The notes under the pieces: generated by a model
What the model was told of the DNA's origin: nothing
The model's input: the letters and a program-made list of their open reading frames with translations, nothing else
The model's database searches: none
Assembly: GCF_048128805.1 (NCBI RefSeq)
Contig: NC_135997.1
Span: forward strand, 18,230,315-18,294,314
Length of the DNA: 64,000 nucleotides
Direction: 5' to 3'
Source of the DNA: Centroberyx gerrardi
Taxonomy: Eukaryota; Chordata; Actinopteri; Beryciformes; Berycidae
Made by a program: the position numbers and the translations under genes
Part shown: positions 1 through 14,368 of the stretch, piece after piece
How the letters are laid out: each line of letters opens with the position of its first letter
Numbering within the stretch: the first letter of the stretch is position 1

Positions 1-2526
1 CCCAGGCCGCGGCACCATTCACACTTTAAAACAACCAGCAAAGAGCTATTTAAACAGGGCCAGGTTACAGCCCCTCATAAAACAAATGCACACAGGAATA
101 ATTGTATCGACACGGCAACCCGGCGGGGAAAAAAAAAAAAAAAAAAATGCCACTCCATGGGGGGTGCTGGGACGGTGCGCTGGAGAGAGTGGTGGTGGTG
201 GTGAGGGGTGAAGGGTGGAGAGGGTGGGAGGGAAAAGGAAAAAAGGAGGGGGAGGAAGAAAAACAGGTCCCACAGAGCTACCGTGCAGGCGCCAGCAAAG
301 ACAGCGAGGGTGGGAGGGAGGGAGGGAGGCGGAGGGGGGAGGAGAGGGGGGGGGGGGGGAGAAAGACCCTGGTGAAACTCTCAACAGATGCGTGAAGCCC
401 TTGTCAGCATTCCTGCTAGGTAACGCAAGGTCAGGAGCAAGCAGGAAGACAATATGAGGACTATTTGGGCTCCCTGAGCGCCAGATGTGTTTTAATAAGA
501 CGGCTGCCCTCCTAGCTAATAAGGTCAGCCTCTGGCTCCAGCCAGACGAGCAAACAAGTAGACTCTTGGCAGGAATTCAGCTCCGGCTTGGCACAGCCTC
601 CCTCCCTGCTTCCTGCCTTGCTCTCTCACTCACTCGCTCCCTCGCTCGCTCACTCTCTCTCTCTCTCACATGCCCAGAGAAATTGAGGGAGGCCGACTCT
701 CTCTCTCTTTCTGCGTGTGTGCGTGTGTGTGTGTGTGTGTGCATGTGTGACTCATTCCGTCTCATACACCCGCCTTTTATTAGACACTTCCCTTTTTCTG
801 CAAGGGGAGAGGGAGAAGAAAACTACTGCCTAAAAATTGGAGCCCCATAAGAACATCTGTGCACGGACACACTGACATGCACACACACACGCACTGTTAA
901 CCCAGTCCCCCCCCCCCCCCGCTGTGCAGTTCGCGCCTCTGACTACCTTTCACCACGCAACATGAAAAAAAAAAAACTACAGTGTGCTGATGTTAATAAA
1001 TAAATGATGGAAAACTAAAATTATCTATAAAAATAAACATTGGAGCAATAAATCCGAGTTCTCCAGAGAGGAGAATAAAGGAGTGGCAGGGGCGCCAGAA
1101 AAGATTGGCTTGCTTTGCAGTGAAAGAGGGACAGAGGAGGTGAAGAATGAGGAGGAGGAGCAAGATTAAGGACTGAGAATGAGAATGAAAGAGAGAGAGG
1201 AAGAGACAGAGGGAGAGATAGAGATAGACAGAGAGAGAGATAGCGATAGAGAGTGAGGAGTCTTGGCAGCTCTGGTGGAGGCTCTGTTTACACACGCTCC
1301 TGCCAGTCGCTCATGGGGGACAGAAAGAGAGAGAGAGAGAGAGAGAGACAGCATCAAAGCTTGTCCAAACAGTGTCTTGCATTTAAACTTGTTTAACTGC
1401 TCAATAATCTTGTTGAGAGGAACGAGCTACACATCCAAAAAGTAACTGGCACCACTGTGACACACCAAAATAACTTTCTAATGCTTTGCATATCCAGCGT
1501 ATGTGGAACATGCTGGATACACGCCACCGAGCAGAACCCAGGTGTCGCAGGACGTGGAGGAGGAAATGTGATGAGGGGAATGTCACTAGGAAAGTGCTGG
1601 GTTATTTCACTTCCAATAAACACACACACACACACACAGACACACACACACAAGAACAGTAGTTCACCTAACTCTGTTCAGAGTGTAGGAAAAGCTTTTA
1701 GATATTGCCGTCATGCACCCATTAACGACCACAGATACACTCAGACATACACTCTGTCACACACACACACACACAACTCACTCCATCCCCCCGTTTCCCT
1801 CACCCCTGCCCTCCTCTCTGGCGGAGGTAAAGTTGACGTCATCCTCGGCCTCGCACGAAATCAGCCCATCAAAGACAGGCCCTCTCCTCATCGTGCCTGC
1901 AGTACTCAAATATTTACCTCAGGGCCGGGCCACACGATACCACACACAGGGAGCCTGCTCCTCCACACACATGCCCCCTCTTTCACCTACCTCCAATTCA
2001 CACACACCAGTCTTACACACATAATCAGTTAGTGGCTAAATGGGTAACAGACAGGAAAGAGATAAACCACCAGGGCGAGTTCCACATTTGTCATTCTTTT
2101 TTTTGTTTTGTTACTATGATCTTTATAAAAGGTGTCATGTAATTCTGTTTTGGATGGGCCATGGATACTGGGTACCGTATGTGTGTGAGAGTGCGTGTGT
2201 GTCCGTCTGACTGTGTGTTTGTTAGACAGAGGGTATCGGTCTGGTTGCTTTATCACATCTCCAGCTATACAGTACATTATACTGTTGCAGTTGTTTGATC
2301 TAAAAGCCGAAGACCATCATCAATCACTGGGGCAGAAAAGGTTCCTGAAGGTTAGACCTTCCTGTTTTAATGCGAGCAGACAGGGAACATTTGGCTAGGT
2401 GTAATTTGAGATGACCTCTTCACAGTGAGCAAGAGGTTACAGGGTCAGCAGGCCTTATCGTTCAGCAGCAGACCTTGTTTCTGCCCCACACTGACAGCCC
2501 CCCATCCCCCCGATTCCTCGCCGACT

Positions 2527-2569
<43 letters not shown>

Positions 2570-3090
2570 AAACGCAAATGTGTCTGTGTTCCCACGGTTA
2601 CAGCAGGTCTACGGCTTGGTGTAGAGCAGCTTGTAAAGCAGGGCTGTCAGTCAGCTTTAACAGCCTATCACAGAGATCCAACAGGACCACAGACATGCAT
2701 GCAGGGCCGATGCACTGGCCGGCTCAGCAACACTCCATAAAATGCAGCCTGAGAGTCGGCGCACACTGACTCAGCCAAGTGCAGGAAAACAACAAAGAAA
2801 GAGAGCTTTGATTTAAGATGACAGAACATCCACAGCTCAAGATGCGGTTGCATGCGTGTGTCCGCAAACACCCATGTTCTTGCTCACGCTTTCTCACACA
2901 ATCACAAGTATATACCGCCCCCCCCCCACACACACACACACACACACGCACGCACGCACACACACCACATCTTGCACCTGTGGAGTTGTGCAGCATGGGA
3001 AGGGGTCCAAAGCCTGTTATCAGTCTGACAATCAGGACACATGTTCCATATTGAGTGGAAGTCAAAGATCATCTGATCTCTCCTCTTTTG

Positions 3091-3170
3091 GCGTCTGTCT
3101 GTCTGTCTGTCTGTCTGTCTGTGTCTGTCTGTGTCTGTGTCTCTCTGTGTCTGTCTGTGTCTGTCTCGTA
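3091..3170. repeat. GTCT/GT microsatellite
   Basis: Tandem GTCT units grading into GTGTCT and CTCT. Confidence 0.9.
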
Positions 3171-3595
3171 CTCTCTCTCTGTGGTTTGTTGAAATTGCTG
3201 TGCTCACCACTCTGCTCAGGCAAACCAACAGGTGGACCACAAGTGGTTCACAAAGGCCCCATCTGGCCTGGACCAAACACATGTTGTTATCACATACAGA
3301 GGCCAGTAAGGAAAACCATAATAGTATCTTGTGAATGGCATTCCCTCATGTTACCACACAGTACCATGGGTTTTTACCTATATCATCAGACTGTATTATT
3401 CACTGATCCGCATTGGATTGCGAATCAAAGCTGACTCAGGGTTATTTCAGCTGAAAAAAAAACAAAAAAACATGTTGCATGGGGTACTGGTGCTAGGTTT
3501 GCTGATGAATCTTACAGATCTAGTCATGGAATATAACAACAGCACAAAGTACAGCGCTTATATAGGGAACACATAATATCTGTCTGGGATTACAG

Positions 3596-3785
3596 TTTAT
3601 AGTTTAGGCATTTAGCTGATGCTCTTTGCATCGCCACTTACAATGAGTGATAGGTAAGGGTCCAGTCTTGCTCAGAAAAACTATATAATAACTAAACAAT
3701 AGGACACATGTTGTCGCGATTTAATCTGTGACAATTTGTTTACTGGAGATTTCAACTGTTAAGCTACCCTGCTGCCTTATAACAT
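3596..3785. repeat. Old teleost dispersed repeat, copy 1
   Basis: Contains GGCATTTAGCTGATGCTCTT, CACTTACAATGAGTG and a CTTGCTCAG block, and ends GCTACCCTGCTGCC. These phrases are familiar from a repeat common in teleost genomes. Its end matches the element at 14830-15026. Confidence 0.5.
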
Positions 3786-4485
3786 CAATCAATGGGACAC
3801 AATCAATGCTGCCATTATTCCTGCAGTCTATATTTTCCAATCTGTTTTGTAGGAATTCAAACAGCACTTTTTATTTCCACTAAAATAAGCACCAAAACAG
3901 ATATGGAGATCCCTCAGTTGGGTGAGAACAAATGTGGATGAAGAAGAAATGCTGTTCAGCTGTCTCTATATAAAAAAGCATGGTTTATACAGTTTATCAG
4001 TAACGCTAAAAGGAGCAAAGAAAATGGTTAATTCTGCATTATCAGTCTGGAACATTGGAATAACCTTGGAACATTGGAATTCAAATTGAAAAGAAAACTT
4101 AAGTGACATTGATGGATTCTTTTCACTAAATAGAATATGAATGTATGGATGGATGGCCATATGCTATATTGGCCAGCTGCTGAAGTAGGTATGAGCACAC
4201 TTAAGGTAATAAGTCTGGCAGAAGCACATTTGTGTCAAATGAGTCTAACCTTCTCAGATAAATATTCATTAGTGGGTTGCTAAGCTACGTAACCTGTGAC
4301 CTGCTCACTTCCTCTTCACTGAGGGTATCAAGGAGCAGTGGTGCTGGCGGATATGAAGCCTAATAAAGAATTCTCTCTTCTCAACCTCTCGCTCCCCCTT
4401 TTTCCCCTCTGTTTGATTTGTATCACGTCTGGGAGTGAAGTGGTCTTGAAATGAAGAGATGCATGTTGTAGTGTGAAGGGGATGC

Positions 4486-4512
4486 CACTCAGTAAGGCCT
4501 CCTTACTGAGTG
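4486..4512. repeat. Perfect 12-bp hairpin
   Basis: CACTCAGTAAGG and its exact reverse complement are separated by CCT. Confidence 0.85.
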
Positions 4513-4775
4513 TTCATCTGATGAAAGTCAATCTAGTGCTGATGAAAATATTATGAACCGCTGCTGATGGTTTTACACAGCTACAAAGCTGCTCTATTAC
4601 AGTAAGAACTAGCTCAACGTTGGCGGCTAATTTTTATATTGTACTGTAGTTGTTTCTTCTCTCTGAAGTTATGGACAATTTTCAGGCTATGGAGGCTATT
4701 GCTTTGCTGTTTGGTGAAATGGGCATTATATTGCTGTTTAAGTTAGTAGAAGCCTAAACCCTGTGAGACTGTAAC

Positions 4776-4807
4776 TAGCCATTAATCACTACTGTGATTA
4801 ATGGCTA
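4776..4807. repeat. Perfect 14-bp hairpin
   Basis: TAGCCATTAATCAC and its exact reverse complement are separated by TACT. Confidence 0.85.
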
Positions 4808-5262
4808 TACAAATAAACTTGACTTAACTTTAACTACAGCTTGCTATGTGAGCATTATTACAGGCTACACTAGGGAGGCTGTAGGATCCTTCACCTATTC
4901 ACTGCTGGTAGCCTTATATATATTTGGGAATTATTCATTTGTTCATTGTGATTTAATTACAATTATTCATTTGGACATAAGCTACATGCTGAAAAATACA
5001 TACAAGGGCCACTGTATTATAGATTATATGGTAGTTTCAGACTATTCCCTGATTTTGATCGCCCAGCAGAGACCAGTAAAGTCTGTTATGCAAGGAAGCT
5101 GATAGATGTCCTCTAAGGTGTTGATACTTAAGAGGTAACCATGCAATCTAAAGTTTTAGATGATGTCCAACACTAGTGCTCACTGCTCCAGCAACTCAAA
5201 CATGCCATCCTTATCCTCAACAAACTCTTAGAGGCTTATACCACATAGATAACATTCAACCG

Positions 5263-5266
<4 letters not shown>

Positions 5267-5308
<42 letters not shown>
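5267..5308. repeat. GT microsatellite
   Basis: Nearly uninterrupted TG units over about 42 bases. Confidence 0.9.
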
Positions 5309-5309
<1 letters not shown>

Positions 5310-5987
5310 ACGCATGTGAGGCTACCCCAGTACCCAGTCTTTGACCTGTAGAAACAACAGGCAGTAAGAAGGACTTAAGTTACTCAAGAGGAAATAAGGG
5401 CCTTTGCAAAAGCACATTGCTCCTGACAGCCTCACTGATTACTAACACACACACACACACACACACACACTAGGATGGCCTCTATTCTTCCACAGCTGGC
5501 TCCAGTCCACCTCAGTGACCTTCTTAACCTTCTCTCACATTACCAGTTACTAGTACTGGGAACCACTGTCACTGAACTGGAAATGACATTAGGAAGAGGG
5601 GAAGAGACGATGAGGATGAAGTGGAGAAAGTACAGAGAGCAAGAGAAAGCAAGAGAGAGAGAGAGGGAGGCGATAGATGGGCAGAGGGGTGAACTGGAGG
5701 ATAGGAAGAGATAGATCTAAATAAACAGGTCCACAGAGGAGAGGAAGAAGAGAGGGAAATGAAAAGATGAAAGGAAACAGGTTTTTGTTGGGAAAAGAGG
5801 AGGAAAGGAGGGAATGGGAAAAGTGTGTGTGCGTAATAAATCACAGCAAGCCCTCCCTTTGGGATGTTGAGGTTCAGAATAATGTTGGGAGAGTGATGAG
5901 AGTTAGTCATGCTGTAACACACGCATACAAACACCAACGGACAGAACCACACAGAACCACACACACACACATCCCCTTTCACTATAC

Positions 5988-6026
<39 letters not shown>

Positions 6027-6136
6027 ACAAACCCTTCTATCCCTGGCCTGAGTTTGTCACGGCCTGGCAGTAGTCTTTAAGAATCTTAAAATAAGATCTG
6101 GGAACAGGTTCGCTCAGATGTTTATGTGGTCATGTG

Positions 6137-6137
<1 letters not shown>

Positions 6138-6189
<52 letters not shown>
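6138..6189. repeat. CA microsatellite, about 25 units
   Basis: Uninterrupted CA dinucleotides, among the longest in the window. Confidence 0.95.
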
Positions 6190-6192
<3 letters not shown>

Positions 6193-6524
6193 TACTAGTT
6201 GGATTACTCGGGAATACATTTTAATTGTGATACAAATATAGAATTTTACACTTTTTGAAATATTGGATGATAGCAGTTATAAAAGATCATAATGACACTA
6301 CTAAAATTATAAAATTACAGTGAGTGAACTGGTAAATATGGTCCATTAAACTTAAAATTATATGGATTTTGCTGGTAAAGTGATCCAGAAGTAACTGAAA
6401 GTAATCAAAATATATAGAATATTGAGCCTGAGTAATCAAATAAATAAAACAGCTGATTCTAAATGTGAGCAGCTGGTCAATAATCTGTAACATTATTTCT
6501 GCATTTTTGATAGTGTATAGTGAA

Positions 6525-6656
6525 GTGAGACAGGAACGATTGGGGAGAGAGAGAAGGGGATGACATGCGATAAATGTCCCAGGTCGGATTTGAACTTAGG
6601 ACATCACTGTCACATGGTCTGCGCCTTAGCACACTGAGCCACCAGGACGCCCCAAC
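6525..6656 (-). mobile_element. tRNA-derived SINE, copy 1
   Basis: Read on the minus strand it begins GGGGCGTCCTGGTGGCTCAG, with a polymerase III A-box-like TGGCTCAGTGTGCTAAGG and a B-box-like AGTTCAAATCC, followed by a unique body containing GCATGTCATCCCC and a CT-rich tail. The same arrangement recurs at 47290-47418. Confidence 0.7.
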
Positions 6657-7825
6657 AGACTACAGTTTGAGAGAAATACCCTTCTCAACTTTGCACACAC
6701 TCACATGCACTCAGCCTCAAAAAGAACGGCCAGTCGGTACAATATGTCTGCCTCTCTGTCTGTCTGCTTTGATGTCTGCTGCAATCATACTGACCTTGCA
6801 TTTTTGCTGCTGAACTCTGCCTCTAGAGGAGGAATATGTGGAGAAGGGAGAAGGACAGGGACCGGAAGAGAGGCAGAGGTAAGTTAGAAAAAAGTAGAGC
6901 AGAGAAAAGCGAGGCTGCCGTGCAGAGAGGGAGGTCAAGGAGTTATCACCTGGCTGACCTGGAGCAACATGAAAGAGCCTGTCATCACCTTCACACAGAG
7001 AGAGCGGGAGAGTGAGTTAGAGCGGGAACGGTGATGCATACACACCCAAAACCAACTGGACTCTTCGCTTTATAACACAACTGTTGCCTGGAACTTGTCT
7101 ACACTGCAAACTTTGCGTGTGTTTGTGCATGTGCTGTTGTGCATCTGTGCGTGTGTATTCTGAGAGAGAGAGAGAGAGATCCCTCTCTTTCCTAGTGCGA
7201 AAGGGGAAGTGGTGGCCATATGGTTGTGTTCAGAAGACCCCCACTAGAATGGACAGCTTGCAAACACCACCAGCGCTCAACCAACCAGCCCACAACACTG
7301 CAACGCCCCCTCCAGAGGTGTGAGATCATGTCTGCACCAGGGACGATGCCCACAGAACAGAAAAGCCTGAGCAAACCAGTGTGTGTATGTGTGTGTGTGT
7401 GTGGGGTTGTGTATGTGTGAGCGTGCGTGTGGGTGTGCATATGTATGCGTGTGCCGTAGCATGTGTGTCAAGCAGATGGGAGGAAAGAGAGAAATTAGAG
7501 AGGGGTAAGAGGAGAGCAGCGACAGAGAGTCTGCAAGAGCATGTGTGTGTGTGTGTGTGTTGGACTGAGGGGCTGTGAAGGGTTAGGGGGAGGCAGAAGG
7601 GAGAGGAGGGGGAGTAGTGGTTAGGCGTCCAGAGTCAGTGAACATTTTTCTGGCAGGCCCTCTCTGTGCTCCTGGCTGCTCGCCCGGCTCTGAAGCAAAC
7701 TTAAACAAACTCCTGTTGCAGCCATCTGCTGGGCCCGCGGGATAAATCACAGCACTGCTCCGCTCTGTACTGCTCAGCCGCACCACTATCAGGTTACTGT
7801 GTGAGCGGCCTCAAACACACACACA

Positions 7826-7858
<33 letters not shown>

Positions 7859-8039
7859 GCATACTCACTCTCAGGCATGCAGGCACACATACAGTCTCTC
7901 TCTCTCTCACACACACACACGCACACACACACGCACACACCGAGCTACGCGTCAGCCTGGAGCCAGGGCCTGCCATGGGGCTCACACCGCCAGGGGAGGC
8001 CAGCAACATGTGGCCCCGCTAATACCACAGGGAGAGACG

Positions 8040-8280
8040 GGGAGGAGGGGGGGGGGGAGAGAGAGAGAGAGGGGGGAGAGGGAGGAGGGGGGAAGGGGGG
8101 GATGAGAAAAGAGGTGAGAGGGGACAGCGCAGGGTGAGAGAGAGAGAGAGAGAGAGAAAGGGGGAGAATAAAGGGGGGAGAGGGGAGAAGAAGGGGAGGA
8201 AAAGGAGAAGAGAAGAGAGATGGACAGAAGACAGAGCCGGGAGGAAAAGAAAAAGAGAGAAAGGGAGAGAGGAGAGGAGA
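8040..8280. repeat. Homopurine tract
   Basis: About 240 bases almost wholly A and G on the plus strand, with GA and G runs and few pyrimidine breaks. Confidence 0.85.
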
Positions 8281-11103
8281 CCTCTGGCACCTAACTCAAA
8301 CCAAGTGCTATTTTTACAGCCCCCTGCAGGAGAAAAGAACATAAAAACATCTTCAACCCCTCTGCTCTCTGGGCTTTCATAACAACTTAAGCATTTTATA
8401 ATGGGGACTTTTTCCGAGGAGGAAACGCTTCATTTTAACATCCCATTCTTCTCTTCATGATTTTGCAACCACTGCAAGACTGGAGACAAAGTGGTGGTTC
8501 TAACCTGATGTTTTGTGTCCCTGTTCAATACAGTATGCCATGAGGATTTGATTTGGTCTGATCAGCACCAACAAAGCCTCCTCTATATAGTAGCCTTGCT
8601 TATAAATCTTAATCCAACACCATTTAACTGTCACATAGATTCTACAGTAGGTAACTGGGTGGCTGTACCCTAAGGGGTTTGTGTGTTGAAGAACATTTGT
8701 GACAAGTTAAATCTAAGCTGGTGGCTAACCACTCTGGCTACTTAGCTGTGGCCTTGAGGCTGTGCTCTGCACATTAACCGTGACTAGCACATCAGTTCAA
8801 ACTGCACACAACCCTTCACCATGTGGGAAATGCCACTGACCAAGCTGGCAGGTCATATGTTAGCATACTGCTAGCCTCATAGCCATGGATTAGGCTAGAC
8901 ATGTTTTCCATAAGTAGCAGACATAACCAACATTATGCACAAGTGGTAAACAGCCACATGAAATCTATATTAATAACATTTCAACAGTGTGGATGGCATT
9001 CTAAAAAGGGAAGACAGATAAACGGTGGCAAATAGATTAATGGAAGGCCTTTCAGAGGTATCTATGGTATCTATGTGTCACACAGATGGAGAAATTGTAC
9101 CATGTTATTTCTGACTCATGGGATGGCCATGTTAGTGTGGCAGACTCTCAGCCATGGAAACTATTCACAAACTCCCTGGACCTCAGGACTGTGTGTGTGT
9201 GTGTGTCCACCCATGCCTTGGCCAGTGAGCCCATCTCTATTGATGTCCATACCACCTGGCTAAGGTTTAGCTCCCTCTGACTAGCCTTTCTTTGTTCTGC
9301 CTGATGCCCTGGATTACTACCTAGCCCAGGCAACTGGATCACAGACCCACCAGTTAAATAAAGGCTTTTATCAAAGGTCAAAAGTTAAGCTCTAGCATAC
9401 CAATTACACATAGCAGCCACATCGCATAGAGACAATCGCAACATTATCCCGGTCTGCATGTCAAATCTAACAATTCCACTACAAGATATGTGAGGACTGC
9501 TAATATACATTACGAGTGCATCATTGTACGGTCATAGATATCTAATTCTAGCATATGGTGAAAAGACCACAAAATACTCAGTGAGTCTGGGCTACTGTGC
9601 AGTCCGTGAACTGCATTCTTCCAGAGAAATCACAGTCTCTAGCTTCATGGGAGGCTCAGCCCCAAAATCTCAAAACTCCCTCTCTGTCTCCTTCTTCCCA
9701 GCTGTCCTGGAGCTGGCAGGGCAAACAGGGCATGTGAGAGGCCAGGTGGCTGGAGGGGAGGGTGGGGTGGGGGGCAGGGTCGGGTGTGTGGGCCAGGGCC
9801 AGGAGTTGGGGATGCTGATGGGAGGAGGGCGTAATCCAAGGAGGGCATGTCTTCTTCAGCCAAAATAAGCTCCCAGAAGATCACCAGTAATGCTAATCAT
9901 TATCTCTGCCCTGGTTGGCTGACAGACAGAGGGTGAAGCTATCTAGCGGCCGGTTGGTCGCAGCGAATGGTCGTCTATCCACTGAGTATAGGGTAACAGG
10001 GTGTGGAGTATTTTTAGGCCACTACGGGGGGCTATTTTGGCCCCAGCTGGCATCTCCAGTTGTCCCGACAGAGGGGTGACAGTGAATCTTTCCTCTCTTC
10101 ACCCCGTTAGAGCGATCAGCAGAGCAGAGGGGCGAACAGGAGGGCAGGAGGAGGGAGAGGAGGATGCAAGAGGAGGGAGGCAGAGTGGGAAAAGAAGGAG
10201 AATCACATTCACACAACCCTTGAGCAACACTTGGGAAGTCTGAAAGTGCAGGTCTAATGAATACCATTTAATAGCAATGAATAATATTCAGTCAACTCAG
10301 AGCAGGAGTTACATGTTAAATGTCTGGCAAGGAAGCAGTTCCACTATTAGCTACTGCGCTGCCACACACTCCAGCTGTGTCCAGGTGCGGAGCCACACAC
10401 AGACACACACACACACACACACACACACAGCTGTGGCACAATCCAGCTGCATTTGCCAGCACGTTTCAGAGAGCAAACACCTGCTAGTGCTCCTAACCAC
10501 CTGGCAAACACACGCGCACACACACACACACACACGCACACACACTTTCAGCTGTACTGTATGTGAGGGTTCATTTTGCCGGATGATGATCCAAGAGAAT
10601 ATGTGTGTGTTTGTCTATGTGTGCATGTCTGTATATGTATACATTTATGTGTGTGTGTGCGTGTGTGTGTGTTATGGCCAGAGGGCAGCTGGCAGAGAGA
10701 GTTAAGCTATAGTTACAGATGCTCTGTCCTCTGTAATTACCACAGTCAAACCTGTTTTACTACAGTAAAACCTGGAGTCCCCCTCCACAGCAGGACAGGC
10801 TTTACAGCATCACTACTCTTCCCCATAGGCCTCTGCCACACCATGCCAGGCTCCAGGGCGGCAACAAAGCAGATCCTAACTACAAAGCAGATGTACATCA
10901 AACCCCTATGGCAAACCTCAGTGTGTGATCAACAGTGAGCATATGGACATGGCTAAAATATATATATAAAAAAACAAGCAATCAAACTAGATTGCATATA
11001 AAATGTCTGATTCCGAGCAGATGAGGATGAGGCAAATGCAGACTTTACGCTGACTGAAGGTGGCCAGGGATTCCCTGCTGTCCCATCTCTTACTCAACCA
11101 GAC

Positions 11104-11106
<3 letters not shown>

Positions 11107-11157
<51 letters not shown>
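11107..11157. repeat. GA microsatellite, about 25 units
   Basis: Uninterrupted GA dinucleotides. Confidence 0.95.
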
Positions 11158-11161
<4 letters not shown>

Positions 11162-11781
11162 TCTGGGAACAAGGGGACAAAGTCCGGGAGAGTCAGATAG
11201 ACAAGCAAACAGATCTGCTAAGCATGTGGAAAGCTCAGACGGTGTTCACTGTGCAGGTCCACATCCATTCACTAATTCACTATGTTCCTGGCCCCATGCT
11301 CGTCTTTGGCAGTCCCACAATGAAAGTAAAGCACATGGGACAGAGGGAGGGAGGGAGAAGGGGGGAATGGTATACAGGATAGGAAGGAGTGATTGCGGGA
11401 CGACAAAAATAGCATTTTGGGCAATGCCGTCACAATGTGGCACAGTCCAGTCCGGACCAGAGCGAAGAGAGCCAGAACTGAGAGAAACAGATCAATGAAG
11501 CTGTGTGACAAGAGAGGAAAAAGGGCAAAAAGATCAAGATAGAGTAGGACAATGAAAGAGAGTGAATGGGGGAGATGGAGCTGTGTGAGGGGGCCTGGTC
11601 CTTGGTTGTTGGCTCTGGTCCAAATGCCAGAGAACAATGTGGTATTCTGGAAGAGAGATGTGTAGCACAACACACACAGGCAGACCTGAAGTAACCAAGC
11701 ACTCCTCTCCTGAGTACAAACCCTGTTTAGCAGGACACTGATCAGAGGCAGGGTCTCTCTCTCTCTTTGTCCCCCTTATAT

Positions 11782-11814
<33 letters not shown>

Positions 11815-12834
11815 GTACTCCCACTCACATGACTTGGTTCTCACAGGACCCCCAGCCTAATAGTTCAAACATAGTTTACCAGACTGTGTCCCCAACCTGG
11901 CCCACTGCATACACGCAATTCGTTGCCAAGTGGGCACACACACAAACACTGATGAAAACATGAAAACAGGACACAGCAGGGTCTTTGGTTCCAGAGGGCC
12001 AAAGGGACACTGCCCTCTCTGTTCCCTTTTCAGCCTGTCCACTCAACTGGCTCTGGACATCAAATCTAATGGAGGCAAGACAAATAAGTGGCCATTCAAA
12101 TAACCTATTGCCAGGCACTAGACGATACAGTATCTACACTATATATTTTGTCTAGATTAACAGCACCACTGATTTTACATCACCTGAATTTATGGAACTT
12201 TTGTTGAACTACAAATACCGAAGTTGAAGTTTTAAGTTGAGTTGAGCTGTATCAGAATCCTATACCGGTCCCCTCCCTCCAATATGACATATGACCTTTG
12301 CTGACCCTAGCCCCGGGTGCTGAGCCTGTATCGATGTCCCCTCTCAGCTTGGCTCTGCAGGGTCAAAAGGTCAGTATGCCTTCATCTGTCAACTGCAAAA
12401 GTGCTCAAATGCACCCAGACTTCCCCGGGCCACCACACCATTGAGCCCCAAAACCCCAACTTCCTTGTCAACCCCATCAACCACATGACATCAACGCCTG
12501 TAGCTCCGAGAAACAGAAACCAACTCCAAGCAGCAGCAGCTCTCTTATTCTCTCATAAGCCACCAAACCATCACCATTCACTCTTTCCACTCAATGACAT
12601 TCCTTACTTTAACATGACAGGAAAAAAAATTGAGGTAAGGAAAGAAACTTCTCACATAGCTTAATTCAATCACTGTTCCCCTCCCTCTTGCCCTCCTCTG
12701 GCCCTCTGCCGCTCCCGCTCTTCTCTCGCCTGCCAGGGGATTTTACCATTCAACTGCGCTGTGAAGATCCTTGGCATATTTTGATCCATTTGGGCTACCG
12801 CCCTGTGCAAATACAACCAACAGGAGAGGAACTA

Positions 12835-12865
<31 letters not shown>

Positions 12866-14044
12866 CACATACATGTGTGCCTGTGTATATGCATATGTGG
12901 GCATGCATGCGTGCATGTATGTATGTATGTATGTCAGCAGTATGAGGGGGTCACCGTCATTCCAGCTAGATCAAAGGCTTTTCTTTTCCATGACGTTGCG
13001 GGCCGTGGTGCGGGCAGCACAATCCCCGCCTTTCACACCAGAGAGAGTTGCGAGGGTGAGGTGCGAGGCTAGCACTGCAGTGTCAAACACTAGTCAGGAC
13101 ACACACACACCGCACAGCAGGCCAGAGGGACAGCAGAGAGCTGCGGGACAGGCCGGGGGTGTCGGGGTGCAACTGGGGCTCCTGCTGGGGGATATATAGC
13201 TCTTTACGGGGTTGAGACATACAGTAAGAGCAGAGAAGAATAATTAAATATTGGAATACCTCCATCTCATCTGCTCCACACAGGATCTGAACTCATCATT
13301 CAGATATGGGCAGGAATGCAGCACTGATGGATGCTCGCGGGAAGAGAGTGATTAAAGCTTAGAGTGCTGAATCAAAACCCACCTCCAGCAGCTTTGAAAT
13401 TAAGCCCCTCAAATACCAGAGGATTCCCCATGAAACGCAAGCCTGTCTGTCAGACTCCACTGCCGAGAGAGGAGAGAAGCACAGCTGCAGGAACTTTATG
13501 GGATACATGCAATACAAATGGTTTTGACTAAACACACACACACACACACACACAGGCACGCACAAACCAGCTCATACTGTACGTCAAGAAAACACAATCT
13601 CACATGCCTCAAACTAGCGTCATTTTAATAATTATAAAGCATTCAAAAACATGAGGCATCCCGTTTCTGGATAGCGCAGGCTCTGTGTATTTCCAACTAC
13701 TCTAGGATGAATTAATGAGAAATGGGACTCCACTTTCTCCACCGTTCTCCTCTGGCTGCAATTTAAATCCCATTAACCCTCTCACCTTCTCTCAGCCTCC
13801 CTCTCCTCTTTTCTCTTCTCTTCTTCACTCTATCATTTCTTTCTTTCCCTTTTCAGCTTCTCATCCACATTTGCTCTATAATTTTTCCCCCCACTCCCTC
13901 TCTCTGCGTGTAATAAATCTTCCTTGGCGACACTGTCAGGATGCCGGCATGTTTTTCCTGTGACAGCAAATACCTCCTTTACAGGATATGGGCCGTGCAG
14001 CGAGAGCATACTCTACCTCTTATACCAAACACACGCTGAAATGG

Positions 14045-14222
14045 CAAACACACACACATATACACACACACACACACACATAAGCTTGGTCAGACACATG
14101 CACGCAAGCATACACGCACACGCATAGACACACACACACACGCGCACGCACACACACACACACACAGTGGTGCAGCATATGAAAACACAGCAAACATAAC
14201 ATGAGCCACAGCATATGTAAAG

Positions 14223-14255
<33 letters not shown>

Positions 14256-14368
14256 ATTGAACTCAGTCACAGAAACCTGTCTCTACTTCCAACAGGTCAA
14301 CAGTAATCATCCACCTGGAACAGTTGCTCAGCAGACCACCGTACAAAGATAAACGTATTCACGCATGG

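Noticed and set aside
1457..2032. 191-codon plus-strand open frame
   Set aside because: Much of it is THTHT-type translation of CA repeats; no splice or domain evidence.
2856..3434. 192-codon plus-strand open frame
   Set aside because: Built from CA and GTCT microsatellites; the rest shows no family resemblance.
6525..6656. Possible functional tRNA gene on the minus strand
   Set aside because: A- and B-box-like words are present, but no cloverleaf closes. The element continues into a non-tRNA body and has a second copy at 47290, so it is a SINE.
14013..14270. Cysteine-valine-rich minus-strand frame resembling a cysteine-rich peptide
   Set aside because: The Cys/Val alternation is just GT repeats translated.
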